Positions 16,153 to 24,672 are shown, counted from the stretch's first letter. The stretch is DNA of 58,441 nucleotides from LZORAL124-50-18 sp051208045 (GCA_051208045.1 JBPJFY010000018.1:1-58441); one strand, 5' to 3'. The notes: a model not told the origin generated them from the sequence alone. Program-made: numbers and translations.

Positions 16153-17583
16153 ATGCCCGAATCTACGCACTTCCTGTATCTTGCCGTCGGACTGCTTTAT
16201 CTCGCCAGCTTTTTGACGATCCTGCGCGTGCTTCTCCGTTATCGCACCGCCCAGGCTGCTGTCGCTTGGATTCTCGCCATTCTAATGTTTCCTGTCGTGG
16301 CGATTCCCGCCTATCTTCTGCTGGGCCGGAAAAAATTCCTGGGCTATCTGCAAGCCCGCCGATTGGGCGACCGAACACTGCTCAGACTCATTGAAAAAGA
16401 AGTCACCCTGCCGCAATCTGCCATCGCAGATCACGAATCGCTGCCGCCGGTTTTCAGCCTGTTAGAACAGTTTAGTCGATTTCCGGCAACGCGACACAAT
16501 AAGACGCGTTTACTGATCAACGGGGAGCAGACGGTACACGCCATGTTTGAGGCCATCCAGCAGGCGCGCGACTATATTCTGGTGGAGTTTTACATCATTA
16601 ACGGAGACACCACGGGCTTTCAGCTCAAGGAGCGACTGATTGCCAAGGCGCGCCAGGGTGTGCGGGTGTATGTACTCTATGATGAGATCGGGAGTAATGG
16701 CCTCAGTCAGGGTTATATCCGGGCGCTGAGACGACAGGGGATTGAAATCCACTCCTTCGGGAGCCTGAAAAAATATCTGAAGCGGATGCAAATCAATTTC
16801 CGTAACCACCGTAAAGTGCTGGTGGTGGATGGCCATACGGGATTCACCGGAGGCATCAACATCGGTGATGAATACCTGGGTAGCCTGCCGAAGCACGGAC
16901 ACTGGCGTGACACTCACCTTCAAATCACCGGCCCCGCCACACTGGGGCTGCAAATGGCTTTTCTGGAAGATTGGCACTGGGCCACGGCAGCCCTTCCCGA
17001 ATTGAATTGGCAACCACATCACTGTACACAGGCGGATGAAACGGCGTTGATCCTTCCCTCCGGGCCAGCCGACGAACAGGAGACGGGAGAATTGTTTTTC
17101 CTGGCCGCCATTAACAGCGCCCGCGCGCGATTGTGGATCGCCACCCCTTACTTTGTACCCACCTATGCGATTTTGCGAGCGCTTGAACTGGCGGTACTCC
17201 GTGGTGTGGACGTGCGTGTTCTGATTCCGGTGAAACCCGATCACAAGGTCATCTTCCTGGCAACACAAGCCTTTCTGGAAGACACCGACCGGGCCGGTAT
17301 TGCAGTCTTTGGGTATCAAAAAGGCTTCATGCACCAGAAGATACTTCTGGTCGACGACGCACTCGCCAGTGTCGGCAGTGCGAACTTTGATACACGCTCC
17401 ATGCAGCTCAATTTTGAAATCAATGCCCTGTGTGCCCATCCGGCCCGGATTCGTGAAGTCACACGTATGCTGGAAAAGGACTTCGAAAGTGCCGAGTTCA
17501 TCACCGCAGACCACTACCGGGACCGGGGACTGACGTTCCGAATCGCCTGTCGCACCGCCCGACTGTTCTCGCCGATTCTGTGA
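16153..17583 (+). CDS. cls: Cardiolipin synthase
   Basis: 476 residues. Two N-terminal membrane helices (~5-25 and 35-57) are followed by two phospholipase D domains. First HKD motif HRKVLVVDG (~220) with GGINIGDEY; second HQKILLVDD (~395) with GSANFDTRS. This is the classical bacterial ClsA architecture: two phosphatidylglycerols give cardiolipin and glycerol at the inner membrane. All catalytic residues are present. Start is the ATG at 16153 before the first helix. Transcribed alone, divergent from the mutarotase operon and convergent with the 206-aa exported protein. Confidence 0.92.
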   Translation: MPESTHFLYLAVGLLYLASFLTILRVLLRYRTAQAAVAWILAILMFPVVAIPAYLLLGRKKFLGYLQARRLGDRTLLRLIEKEVTLPQSAIADHESLPPVFSLLEQFSRFPATRHNKTRLLINGEQTVHAMFEAIQQARDYILVEFYIINGDTTGFQLKERLIAKARQGVRVYVLYDEIGSNGLSQGYIRALRRQGIEIHSFGSLKKYLKRMQINFRNHRKVLVVDGHTGFTGGINIGDEYLGSLPKHGHWRDTHLQITGPATLGLQMAFLEDWHWATAALPELNWQPHHCTQADETALILPSGPADEQETGELFFLAAINSARARLWIATPYFVPTYAILRALELAVLRGVDVRVLIPVKPDHKVIFLATQAFLEDTDRAGIAVFGYQKGFMHQKILLVDDALASVGSANFDTRSMQLNFEINALCAHPARIREVTRMLEKDFESAEFITADHYRDRGLTFRIACRTARLFSPIL

Positions 17584-17616
17584 GAGAACTCATCTCCGAT
17601 GATCGCGCCGTACTTT

Positions 17617-18237
17617 TTAGCGAGAATACGAAAACTCAAGGTAGGCTGGGGCGAGCGACAGCACGCCGACAAATCCACCACTGGTGGATGTGAATGCGAT
17701 CGACTGCCCGGTCTCGATCATCGCAATACTGCTGGGCAGGCTATCCTGGCTGAACTGGAAGGCGATGTGCTGGAGTATGGGTTCATAGTGCTCGAATACC
17801 GCCTTAGCCGCCATCGGACGGTTAAACCGTATCGTGACGGCGATGGCTTCGGTCTGCCCCTGATCTGCCAGCACCTCAATCTCAATGTGATCATTCGCGC
17901 CCTCGCGCACCACGGATTTTACACAGTGCTGAAATCCTGACGTCGCATCAAACATCACCCGCTCAATACGACCCAAAGTATCAGCAAGCTGACAGGCCGC
18001 CACAAAATGCAGGGTGCCCGACGGTGACAGAATCGCTTCCGTCCCGCGATAGTTCATGGAAAACGGGTTTCGCCGATCCTGCAGGTAGTGCGCCCGGGCC
18101 AACTCACTCGCGGAGTTCGGCGCCCCTTCCTCGGCCAAGCGGGGCGCAGAGGCGAGCGCACTGGCCACAAAAAGCAGCGCGCTGCACAACGTGCCGACTT
18201 GCTGCCTCCTGCGAAGACGATGGTTAATTGGCATCAC
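17617..18237 (-). CDS. Exported protein of unknown function
   Basis: 206 residues. The N-terminus is basic (RLRRRQQ) followed by a hydrophobic signal core (LCSALLFVASALAS) with cleavage near ASA. The mature part contains two Cys (AACQLADTL and FQHCVKSVV, ~55 residues into the mature chain) that could form a disulfide, and beta-strand-rich segments to the end. I do not recognise the family. Stop converges with cls; upstream on the same strand, 85 bases away, is a SnoaL-like gene. Confidence 0.62.
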   Translation of the reverse strand: MMPINHRLRRRQQVGTLCSALLFVASALASAPRLAEEGAPNSASELARAHYLQDRRNPFSMNYRGTEAILSPSGTLHFVAACQLADTLGRIERVMFDATSGFQHCVKSVVREGANDHIEIEVLADQGQTEAIAVTIRFNRPMAAKAVFEHYEPILQHIAFQFSQDSLPSSIAMIETGQSIAFTSTSGGFVGVLSLAPAYLEFSYSR

Positions 18238-18322
18238 GTCTCACCACCCTTTTGCCTCTGTCTGTTTATTATCGCACGAATAACCAGGGCTTGCCCTGAT
18301 ACACAACGGCTGCGCCCCTGTA

Positions 18323-18796
18323 CTAAGCACTGTACTCCGGGTGTTTCTCAATAAACTTCTGAAGCGTTTTTCCGGCCATGGCACTCACCTTGTTCCGCAA
18401 CAGTGACGTCCAGCCCAACAACACGCCCGGGATTCCCAACGCCTGCCGACTCCAGCGCCAGAAGTTAAATCGATCGACATGCCGATAGATCAGGCCATCT
18501 TTGAACTCAAACTCCGCATCGATGATATTGTGCACAAAGCGCCCTGTCTGACTGAAGGAATAGCGCGGCTCCCAATGAGCCGTCACTTTTCCCGCCTGTT
18601 CGGTCACTTCATACGCCAGCGTAAGATCTTTTCCCCGTTCACACAGCATGTGCCACATGGCCAGAATTTCTTTACCCCGCAAGGTAAAAGCTTCGTCCTG
18701 AAATGAAGCCTCCGGGTGATAGCAGCTGGCCATGGTCTGATGATCACGCTGTTGAAAGGCGGTGTAAAACTTCTCGATTAATTGCTGATGCGTCAC
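18323..18796 (-). CDS. SnoaL-like / NTF2-fold protein
   Basis: 157 residues with the NTF2-like cone fold pattern: KFYTAFQQRDHQTMASCYHP, SFQDEAFTLRGKEILAMWHML, and a beta sheet ending YRHVDRFNFWRWSRQAL. These proteins act as isomerases, lyases or small-molecule binding proteins; the His/Asp-lined pocket pattern (HVDRFNFW) is of the nuclear transport factor 2 type often labelled limonene-epoxide-hydrolase/SnoaL-like. Start has AGGAGG nearby (CTAGGAGGTATTTG). Divergent from the second GlxA regulator at 18915, which may control it. Substrate unknown. Confidence 0.75.
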   Translation of the reverse strand: MTHQQLIEKFYTAFQQRDHQTMASCYHPEASFQDEAFTLRGKEILAMWHMLCERGKDLTLAYEVTEQAGKVTAHWEPRYSFSQTGRFVHNIIDAEFEFKDGLIYRHVDRFNFWRWSRQALGIPGVLLGWTSLLRNKVSAMAGKTLQKFIEKHPEYSA

Positions 18797-18876
18797 AAAT
18801 ACCTCCTAGAGAGATGTCGGCTGGGGCTACGAATTGATTAATTATTATTCTAGACCTTGATTCCTGATTGTATAAG

Positions 18877-18890
18877 TGGCATATATGACC
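18877..18890. promoter_or_regulatory. GlxA-associated motif, second copy
   Basis: TGGCATATATGACC contains the same 11-mer TGGCATATATG found in the palindrome at 9146-9161. Both copies lie 25-30 bases upstream of a GlxA regulator start, in a divergent promoter region. Confidence 0.5.
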
Positions 18891-18914
18891 TTTTATGGCT
18901 GTGAATAGGACATC

Positions 18915-19877
18915 ATGCATATTTCAATCATCGCACTGAACGGCAGCCCCGCGTCTTCGGTCTCCGGCCCGCTGGAAATTATGAATCTGGCGAAACAGAT
19001 ACTCCCCCGGCATACGCCGCTCACTGTGGAGTTACTTTCCGGGCAGGAGGAGCCACAAGTGCACTGCAGTAACCAGATTGCCCTCACCTGTCATGCCTCA
19101 TTCCGCGAGATTCCCGCCACAGACCTGGTACTGTTAGGGGCCATCGGTTACCCGGACGCGCAGGCGTTGCACTTCCCGGAAGCGCTCCTCAGCTGGTTAC
19201 GGCGGCAATACGACGGAGGCGCGACCATTGCGAGCATATGCACGGGCGCGTTTGTCCTCGCCGCCACGGGCCTGCTCGCTGGCAAACCCGCCACGACGCA
19301 TTGGCGTTGCACGGGGTTACTGCAACGTCGCCACCGAGATGTTCACGTCCAACCGGATGCGCTGATCACCCATGAGGACCGTTTGATCTGCGCCGGAGGT
19401 GCCAGCGCCTACCAGGACCTCTGCCTCTACCTGATCAATCTGCTCTGGGGCTCGGAGCTGGCACAAACCTGTGCCAAAATTCTGTTGATTGATCTGGACA
19501 GAGACTCCCAGGCCAGATACGCCCAGTTTGACCCCAACCGACAACATACCGATGCCCTGGTGCACCAGGCGCAAGACTGGATCGCCGCGCAATTCCAGCA
19601 AACCTTCTCACTTGCCACCCTCGCAGATCACTGCCACATCAGCGAACGCCAGCTGAAAAGGCGCTTTAAAGCGGCCACCGGCATTTCATTGCTACCCTAC
19701 ATTCAGATGCTTCGGATCGATTGGTCCAAGCGGCAACTGGAAGCTACGTCACACACCGTAGAGCACATCGCCCGTGCATCCGGCTACGAAGACATGCGCT
19801 TTTTCCGCGATCTGTTCAAGCGTCACACAGGATTAACGCCCACAGACTATCGGAGCAAATTTCGACTGAGCTATTAG
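18915..19877 (+). CDS. GlxA-family AraC-type transcription regulator
   Basis: 320 residues. The N-terminal DJ-1-like domain (ISIIALNGSPASSVSGPLEIM; IASICTGAFVLAATGLLAGK; TTHWR) is followed from ~215 by the AraC double helix-turn-helix (LADHCHISERQLKRRFKAAT; ASGYEDMRFFRDLFKRHTG). The CTGAF elbow keeps the Cys found in the enzyme paralogue at 8377. Start ATG 18915 begins the fold; the upstream spacing carries the TGGCATATATG motif. Divergent from the SnoaL-like gene. An activator of a small catabolic or detoxification function is expected; the ligand is unknown. Confidence 0.85.
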   Translation: MHISIIALNGSPASSVSGPLEIMNLAKQILPRHTPLTVELLSGQEEPQVHCSNQIALTCHASFREIPATDLVLLGAIGYPDAQALHFPEALLSWLRRQYDGGATIASICTGAFVLAATGLLAGKPATTHWRCTGLLQRRHRDVHVQPDALITHEDRLICAGGASAYQDLCLYLINLLWGSELAQTCAKILLIDLDRDSQARYAQFDPNRQHTDALVHQAQDWIAAQFQQTFSLATLADHCHISERQLKRRFKAATGISLLPYIQMLRIDWSKRQLEATSHTVEHIARASGYEDMRFFRDLFKRHTGLTPTDYRSKFRLSY

Positions 19878-19909
19878 GTATGCAGCGCTGCCCAGACTCC
19901 CAACTATAT

Positions 19910-19928
19910 GTAAATGATATTTATTTGC
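19910..19928. promoter_or_regulatory. Fur-like site before the haem/reductase operon
   Basis: GTAAATGATATTTATTTGC matches the 19-bp Fur consensus at 13 of 19 positions by hand alignment, including AATGATA and ATT. It lies 64 bases upstream of the start at 19992, a usual place for repression by iron. The AT-rich context makes this only a candidate. Confidence 0.45.
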
Positions 19929-19991
19929 ATTACGTTCTTCATTAAAATACCATGCGCGCACATTCACCGAATCCACAGCAAATATAAGCCT

Positions 19992-21020
19992 ATGAAACCT
20001 CTCGTGTGTGCCGCCCTTTCGCTCCTTCCTTTGACCGCGCTCGCTAACAGCCTGGTGCTGACCAGCGCAAAAACGGATCAACCGCTGACGATCGATGGGC
20101 AGGTAGATCAGCACTGGTCGGCAGCCAGCCCGCTGGTCATTGAGCTGAACGAGCTGCCCTACGAGCCAGTACCCCGTTACGAAGGCATCAAGGAAACCAC
20201 CGTTAAACTACGGTCAATGTATGATGCGGAATACGTGTATTTTCTCGTGGAGTGGACGGACCCAACGCAAAGCCTGGGCCGATTTCCCTGGATCAAACAG
20301 GCAGATGGTCAGTGGAAACTGATGAAGCGTCCGGATCAAACCGGCAATGACAACACGTATTATGAAGACAAATTTGCGTTTCTCTGGAACATCAATCAAT
20401 CCGGATTTGCAAAGAAAGGCTGTGACAAATCCTGCCATATGGCTGAAAACGGCATTCTGGAGGGCATCAAGGATACCTCGGTTGGCCGACACTACACTTC
20501 AGCCGGCCAGACCATTGATATCTGGCACTGGAAGTCTGCCCGCACCAATCCTGTCAAGCAGGTGGACGATCAGTATATGAACAGTGACCATGCGCAGAAT
20601 AAAGGCTGGGGTCGGCACAGTGATGAGAGCACCGGCGGCGGCTATCGGAAAAATGTCAACGCCGACCACACCGCACCGGCCTATATGACCCAAGGACAGA
20701 GCAGCCAGCCCTACTGGGTACTGAACGCCCAAAAGCAGCCGTTTACGGATACCGCCATTGAAGGTGACATCGTTGGCAGCATGATTCTTGAAGCCGCAAC
20801 AGGCAGTCGGGGCGATATTCAAGGCTATGGCACCTGGCAGGATGGCGTATGGACGCTCGAAATCAAACGCACCCTGACCACTCACTGGGAGCAAAGCACC
20901 TCCCAGGATGTTCAGTTCACCAATTTCGACAAAGTGTATCATTTTGGTGTCACGGCATTTGATAACGCGCAGATCAACCACCTTTTCCATAAAAAAGCGC
21001 TGCAACTTCGGTTTGAGTGA
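19992..21020 (+). CDS. Periplasmic ethylbenzene-dehydrogenase-related haem protein
   Basis: About 342 residues with a signal peptide (CAALSLLPLTALA-N). The mature chain opens with LTIDGQVDQHWSAA, the start of EB_dh-type domains that bind b haem in gamma subunits of dimethylsulfide-dehydrogenase-like enzymes. Around residue 150 it has CDKSCH, a CxxxCH motif: one residue more than the usual c-haem motif. The C-terminal half (GYGTWQDGVWTLEIKRTL ... FTNFDKVYHFGVTAFDN) is the characteristic EB_dh end. Its stop overlaps the start of the flavocytochrome gene (TGATG), so the pair is coupled and probably exchanges electrons. ATG 19992 is chosen because the signal peptide starts there. Confidence 0.8.
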   Translation: MKPLVCAALSLLPLTALANSLVLTSAKTDQPLTIDGQVDQHWSAASPLVIELNELPYEPVPRYEGIKETTVKLRSMYDAEYVYFLVEWTDPTQSLGRFPWIKQADGQWKLMKRPDQTGNDNTYYEDKFAFLWNINQSGFAKKGCDKSCHMAENGILEGIKDTSVGRHYTSAGQTIDIWHWKSARTNPVKQVDDQYMNSDHAQNKGWGRHSDESTGGGYRKNVNADHTAPAYMTQGQSSQPYWVLNAQKQPFTDTAIEGDIVGSMILEAATGSRGDIQGYGTWQDGVWTLEIKRTLTTHWEQSTSQDVQFTNFDKVYHFGVTAFDNAQINHLFHKKALQLRFE

Positions 21021-22558
21021 TGCACTGGCGTAGACATATCCCCCTGTTGATTATTGTGGCCGGCATTTTGTCACTGAGTCTGTACCAGTTTCTTTCCGGC
21101 TATCACTATCAGTCCAACGACACGACTACATCCGCGCTCCAGTGGGGCCGGGCGAGCAGTTACGCCCTGCTCGCCCTGTTGACCGTGTTGTGGCTCCCGG
21201 TTCTGCGTGTGTTGACGAATTTTCTGTACCGCCTTCCCATCGCACGCTGGGCTGCGCCCTCCGCATTGCAGCGACTGCACCGATACGCCGGCTATCTGGT
21301 TTTTTGCCTGGGGTCAGGCCACGCCATTGGCTACCTAACGTATTACCACTCGCTCGATGCACCGTTTTTCCAAACAGTGATGGGCACGGAACCGGACCTG
21401 GTGCGAAGTATGCGTACCTCGATGTACGAGTTCGTGAGTGACGATGAAAGCATCCATCAAGTGCATGCCTGGATCAAAGACGGTGCCCAAGAGGCCAGTT
21501 TCGATCAGATTATCCGCCCGATCATGAAGGAAGACTGCACAAAATGTCATAGCCAGAGTTCCACCCAAACCTACGCCATCCCGCGCATTCCACTCATCAC
21601 TTTTGAAGAAGTACACTCGTGGACGAAACAGGGCGTGCAGTCCCACCAGTTCCGAGTCAACATGACGGGCGTCGGTTTATTTCTGTGCATGCTGGTCATT
21701 TCCGTTCTGGCACTGCCGGTCGTCCGGCGGAAGCATTACCACCTGTTTCAGCTGTCTCACCGACTGAGCTATGTGCTCGGCGGGCTCCTGTTGCTGCATG
21801 TGCCACATCACTGGCTTTGGCTCGTATCGCCGGTTCTCGCGCTCTACCTCACGCGCCTGTTGGACCGAAGCCAACATGGCCTTACGGGAACCTGTCAGCA
21901 GATCAATGAAAATCTGCTACGACTCACCATCACGCCCAAAACAGCGTTTCTTCCGAACACTGGCGATTATGTGCTGCTGCGTTTGAGCGCACTTTCACGC
22001 GAGTGGCACGCGTTTTCTGTCACTCAATCCTCTCACGATGAATGTGTGGTCAAGATTCGCCGGGCGGGTGACTGGACCCAGGCACTCTTTGCACTACCGG
22101 AACGCACAACACTGGTGGATATGCGCGGTCCCTATCGCAGTGTTTGTGTGGCCAGTACACAACAACAGCAGTTGTGGCTGCTGGGCGGGGGTATTGGTAT
22201 CACGCCATTTCTTCACTTGCTGCGCCAAAGGTCTCATCCGGCCCGGTTTGTGGGGATCATCTGGAGTCTCCGTGACGCAGATGAAGCCGCCTTGCTGTTG
22301 AGCGACTATGACACGTTCAAGACCAACATTGACCGACTGCATGTAACGCTGTATTTGTCTCAGGGCTCCTGGCCCACGTCATTTCTGACCCGCTGGCCGG
22401 AGGTTTTTTTCCGGCAGGGCCGACCGGATTTCGACGAGCTGGACAACCATTCCTGCGATGCTGTTTTCATCTGTGGTTCCCGGAGTTTCGGCCGTGCGGC
22501 ACACTCTGCAGCGCGACGCAGAGGCTACCCCACGTACCTCGAAAGCTTTCAATCCTGA
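21020..22558 (+). CDS. Ferric-reductase-like flavocytochrome with embedded c-haem motif
   Basis: About 512 residues. Membrane helices near 10-28, 38-58, 85-108, 215-235 and 255-280 with His residues (LHRYAGY, GSGHAIGYL, LSHRLSY, LLLHVPHHW) form a ferric-reductase-like di-haem core. In the periplasmic loop between helices (~120-215) stands CTKCH, a c-type haem site (MKEDCTKCHSQ), as in small cytochrome-like loops. The C-terminal cytoplasmic half is an FNR-like module: FAD region WHAFSVTQS, NAD(P) site LLGGGIGITPF and end CDAVFICGS. It should move electrons from NAD(P)H across the membrane, perhaps to the EB_dh haem protein encoded just upstream. Confidence 0.82.
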   Translation: MHWRRHIPLLIIVAGILSLSLYQFLSGYHYQSNDTTTSALQWGRASSYALLALLTVLWLPVLRVLTNFLYRLPIARWAAPSALQRLHRYAGYLVFCLGSGHAIGYLTYYHSLDAPFFQTVMGTEPDLVRSMRTSMYEFVSDDESIHQVHAWIKDGAQEASFDQIIRPIMKEDCTKCHSQSSTQTYAIPRIPLITFEEVHSWTKQGVQSHQFRVNMTGVGLFLCMLVISVLALPVVRRKHYHLFQLSHRLSYVLGGLLLLHVPHHWLWLVSPVLALYLTRLLDRSQHGLTGTCQQINENLLRLTITPKTAFLPNTGDYVLLRLSALSREWHAFSVTQSSHDECVVKIRRAGDWTQALFALPERTTLVDMRGPYRSVCVASTQQQQLWLLGGGIGITPFLHLLRQRSHPARFVGIIWSLRDADEAALLLSDYDTFKTNIDRLHVTLYLSQGSWPTSFLTRWPEVFFRQGRPDFDELDNHSCDAVFICGSRSFGRAAHSAARRRGYPTYLESFQS

Positions 22559-22684
22559 CTGACCCGAAGTCAGCGAGCGCTTGGCTTCGCAAAAATTTCT
22601 GATTAAACTAGGTCGCTTTTGATTGTGCCCTGCATCTGCAGTCTATAATCAATAGAATACGACAAAGACGAAAGTGAGCCCTGC

Positions 22685-23335
22685 GTGGAATTCAAACCAA
22701 GAGAAACCCTGACAGAACAGGTCGCGCTGCATCTGGAAAACCGCATCGCGTTTGGTCAGCTCAAGTCTGGTGAGCGCATCTATGAAGCCGCGATGGCGAA
22801 AGAAATGGATGTGAGCCATGGCTCGATCCGTGAAGCCCTGCTGCTGCTGGAAAAGAGACATATGGTGCGTAACATTCCGCGGAAAGGCACCTACGTCACA
22901 GAACTGGACGAGCATTTTGTGAAAAGCCTGTATGAGGCGATGGTGCTGATCCTCAATCACACCGGGGTAAAACTCGTACGGAACTGCAAACCGGAAGAGC
23001 TGGAGCGCCTCGAAGAGCTTTATGTACAAATGAGCGACTGCTTCAAATCCGGTAAATTGATGGAGTTTCTCGACCTGGGTATTGTGTACACCCAGGTGTC
23101 GCTGGCGTACGCCGACAATTACTTCTTAGTCTCCGCGATACAGGACTTATGGCCCTCCGCCAAACGATGCGCGTTTGTGGCGCTGAAACAGGGGCCGAAA
23201 GTGCTGCAGGATAACCTCGATGCCATGCGTCACTCCATTGACGCCATTGCTGCGAAAGACGAAGAAGAGTTAAAGCGGATTGTCACATTTTATGGCTTTG
23301 CGCAATGTGATCAGGTGCTGGCGAGTTTGGGGTAG
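22685..23335 (+). CDS. GntR-family (FadR/FCD type) transcription regulator
   Basis: 216 residues. N-terminal winged helix (~5-75): LTEQVALHLENRIAFGQLKSGERI, DVSHGSIREALLLLEKRHMV, IPRKGTYVTEL. The C-terminal ~130 residues are an all-helical FCD-like effector domain, though the metal-binding His pattern is not obvious. GTG at 22685 is the first start that keeps the complete helix-turn-helix. No ligand can be inferred. It lies 126 bases beyond the flavocytochrome gene, perhaps separately transcribed. Confidence 0.8.
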   Translation: MEFKPRETLTEQVALHLENRIAFGQLKSGERIYEAAMAKEMDVSHGSIREALLLLEKRHMVRNIPRKGTYVTELDEHFVKSLYEAMVLILNHTGVKLVRNCKPEELERLEELYVQMSDCFKSGKLMEFLDLGIVYTQVSLAYADNYFLVSAIQDLWPSAKRCAFVALKQGPKVLQDNLDAMRHSIDAIAAKDEEELKRIVTFYGFAQCDQVLASLG

Positions 23336-23461
23336 TTGTGAGGTGGCCCCACTTCCAAAACTTTTCCTGCTTTCTTCAGGGATTTTTCCTTCACATCGGT
23401 AAAGTTCGTTGCGGACCTATCGAGCCATGCTTGAATCTCTGCCGATGCCGGAAAGAACATA

Positions 23462-23587
23462 GAACAGCTGACCAACTTTGGTAAACACTTGTCAAACCTA
23501 CATAAACAAGCGGGATACACTCAGGAGGAACTGGCGAATGAGTCAGATACGTTCATTGAGAGTTCGTAATTCAAGAAGCAGGCATAA
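23462..23587 (+). pseudogene. Internally deleted XRE-type regulator relic
   Basis: The frame from 23462 reads EQLTNFGKHLSNLHKQAGYT then QEELANE, a clear start of an XRE helix-turn-helix, and then jumps to SDTFIESS, a stop, and FKKQA before a second in-frame stop at 23585. I recall related regulators ending with a DTFIE-like segment, so the middle (recognition helix and linker, probably >100 bp) seems to be deleted. No start codon with RBS is visible. The rest of 23336-23703 (368 bases) holds no gene I can support; a minus-strand frame there (23311-23520) is unrecognised. Confidence 0.6.
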
Positions 23588-23703
23588 ACACCTGATACAA
23601 GTAACGGTATAACGACAATTGAGTCCTCTTCTTTTCATTTAAGCCGAGGTACAATGAATCACTCATGAAAGAAAATGGGTGAAACAATTTTAAGGAGACT
23701 TTT

Positions 23704-23892
23704 ATGCAATCAGCGCAAACCGCAAAAGAAGAAGCCTTACAAGCCATTCAACAACTACCCGACAATGTTGACTTTGAAGAGATCGTTTACCGACTCTATG
23801 TAATCAACAAAGTACATCAAGGCATGGCTGATGTTGAGAATGGCAATACCATCACGCACGAGGAATTAAAGCGTGAGATCGAGCAATGGTAA
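23704..23892 (+). CDS. Antitoxin of a RelE/ParE-type pair
   Basis: 62 residues, acidic, mostly helical: MQSAQTAKEEALQAIQQLPD followed by NVDFEEIVYRLYVINKVHQG and an end helix TITHEELKREIEQW. The size, the charge and the position directly before a RelE-like gene identify it as the antitoxin; the ELPDNVDFEEIVYRLYV pattern is familiar from proteobacterial antitoxins of ParE/RelE toxins. RBS AAGGAGA lies 6 bases upstream. Its last 7 bases overlap the toxin start, so they are translationally coupled. It probably represses its own promoter, although no operator is obvious. Confidence 0.8.
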   Translation: MQSAQTAKEEALQAIQQLPDNVDFEEIVYRLYVINKVHQGMADVENGNTITHEELKREIEQW

Positions 23893-24197
23893 TATGGACA
23901 GCGCGAGCTAAGAAGGATCTTAAAAGTATTCACCGTTACATTGCCGAAGATTCACCCATCAACGCCAAAAATGTCACCAATGACATGCTAGTAAAAGTCG
24001 AGCCTTTGGCCGATTTACCCAATCGAGGAAAAGTCGTTCCTGAGATAGGTCGAGATGATGTGCGAGAAATCAGCGTTCACACATGGCGGCTGATTTACCA
24101 TATAAGGCAGCAAAACGTGTTTATCATCGCTATTACACACAAGAGACAACAGTTATCAGCCGAGGATATTCCGTTCAATTTTCAAGATATGCACTGA
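23886..24197 (+). CDS. RelE/ParE-family toxin
   Basis: 103 residues with the RelE/ParE fold pattern: VIWTARAKKDLKSIHRYIAE (strand, then two helices), LPNRGKVVPEIGRDDVREIS, the core HTWRLIYHIRQQNVFIIAIT and a C-terminal HKRQQL. The segment REI..(H)TWRLIYHI is typical of ParE toxins, which poison DNA gyrase; RelE members cleave mRNA on the ribosome, and sequence alone does not settle which. It overlaps the antitoxin gene by 7 bases. It sits beside the XRE relic, a typical place for transferred modules. Confidence 0.85.
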   Translation: MVIWTARAKKDLKSIHRYIAEDSPINAKNVTNDMLVKVEPLADLPNRGKVVPEIGRDDVREISVHTWRLIYHIRQQNVFIIAITHKRQQLSAEDIPFNFQDMH

Positions 24198-24435
24198 CAA
24201 AAAACCGCGCCAATTTGTTTCTGACGAGACTTTATTCTTGGGCAGAATTAATTCAATCTGACCTTCTATTAACTTTCAAATTCTAACAGTCAGTATTCGT
24301 TAACTCCCTTTACGTCAAAACGCGTTAAACTATTGTCACATGCTGAGAACCGTGGAGCCCCCATAACAATCTTTAGCAATGGGCACGTCGGTTATATGCA
24401 TGGAACACAATAAGCCACCACGACAGGATAAACGT

Positions 24436-24654
24436 ATGAACACCCAGATTTCACCCCGCAGTTACCACATCGACGGCCTGGCCTGTGAGGGTTGTGCCGA
24501 GTCCGCTCAGAAAGTTGCAGGCGCGTTACCCGAGGTAGATGCTGCTCAGGTGAGCTTTGAGACCAGGACGCTCTCGGTCACCGGTGCCGTGACGGAATCG
24601 GTGTTGAGCACTGCCATGGCAGACGCTGGCTACCCCATCACACCAAAGCAGTGA
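24436..24654 (+). CDS. Single heavy-metal-associated (HMA) domain protein
   Basis: 72 residues, a single ferredoxin-like HMA domain with the metal-binding motif GLACEGC (CxxC at ~15-18) and the usual end VLSTAMADAGYPITP. It resembles CopZ copper chaperones or the detached N-terminal domain of a P-type ATPase. Start ATG 24436 has AGGA eight bases upstream; an upstream ATG at 24379 would add a non-conserved leader. No metal ATPase or CueR-like regulator is in the window, so its partner is elsewhere. Confidence 0.82.
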   Translation: MNTQISPRSYHIDGLACEGCAESAQKVAGALPEVDAAQVSFETRTLSVTGAVTESVLSTAMADAGYPITPKQ

Positions 24655-24672
24655 TGTTCGCGAGAGGGGGCG

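Noticed and set aside
16510..17514. 334-aa minus-strand frame within cls
   Set aside because: Antisense shadow of a gene with intact HKD motifs.
23311..23520. 69-aa minus-strand frame between the GntR gene and the TA module
   Set aside because: It overlaps the GntR stop and the XRE relic, has no recognisable domain and no convincing RBS.
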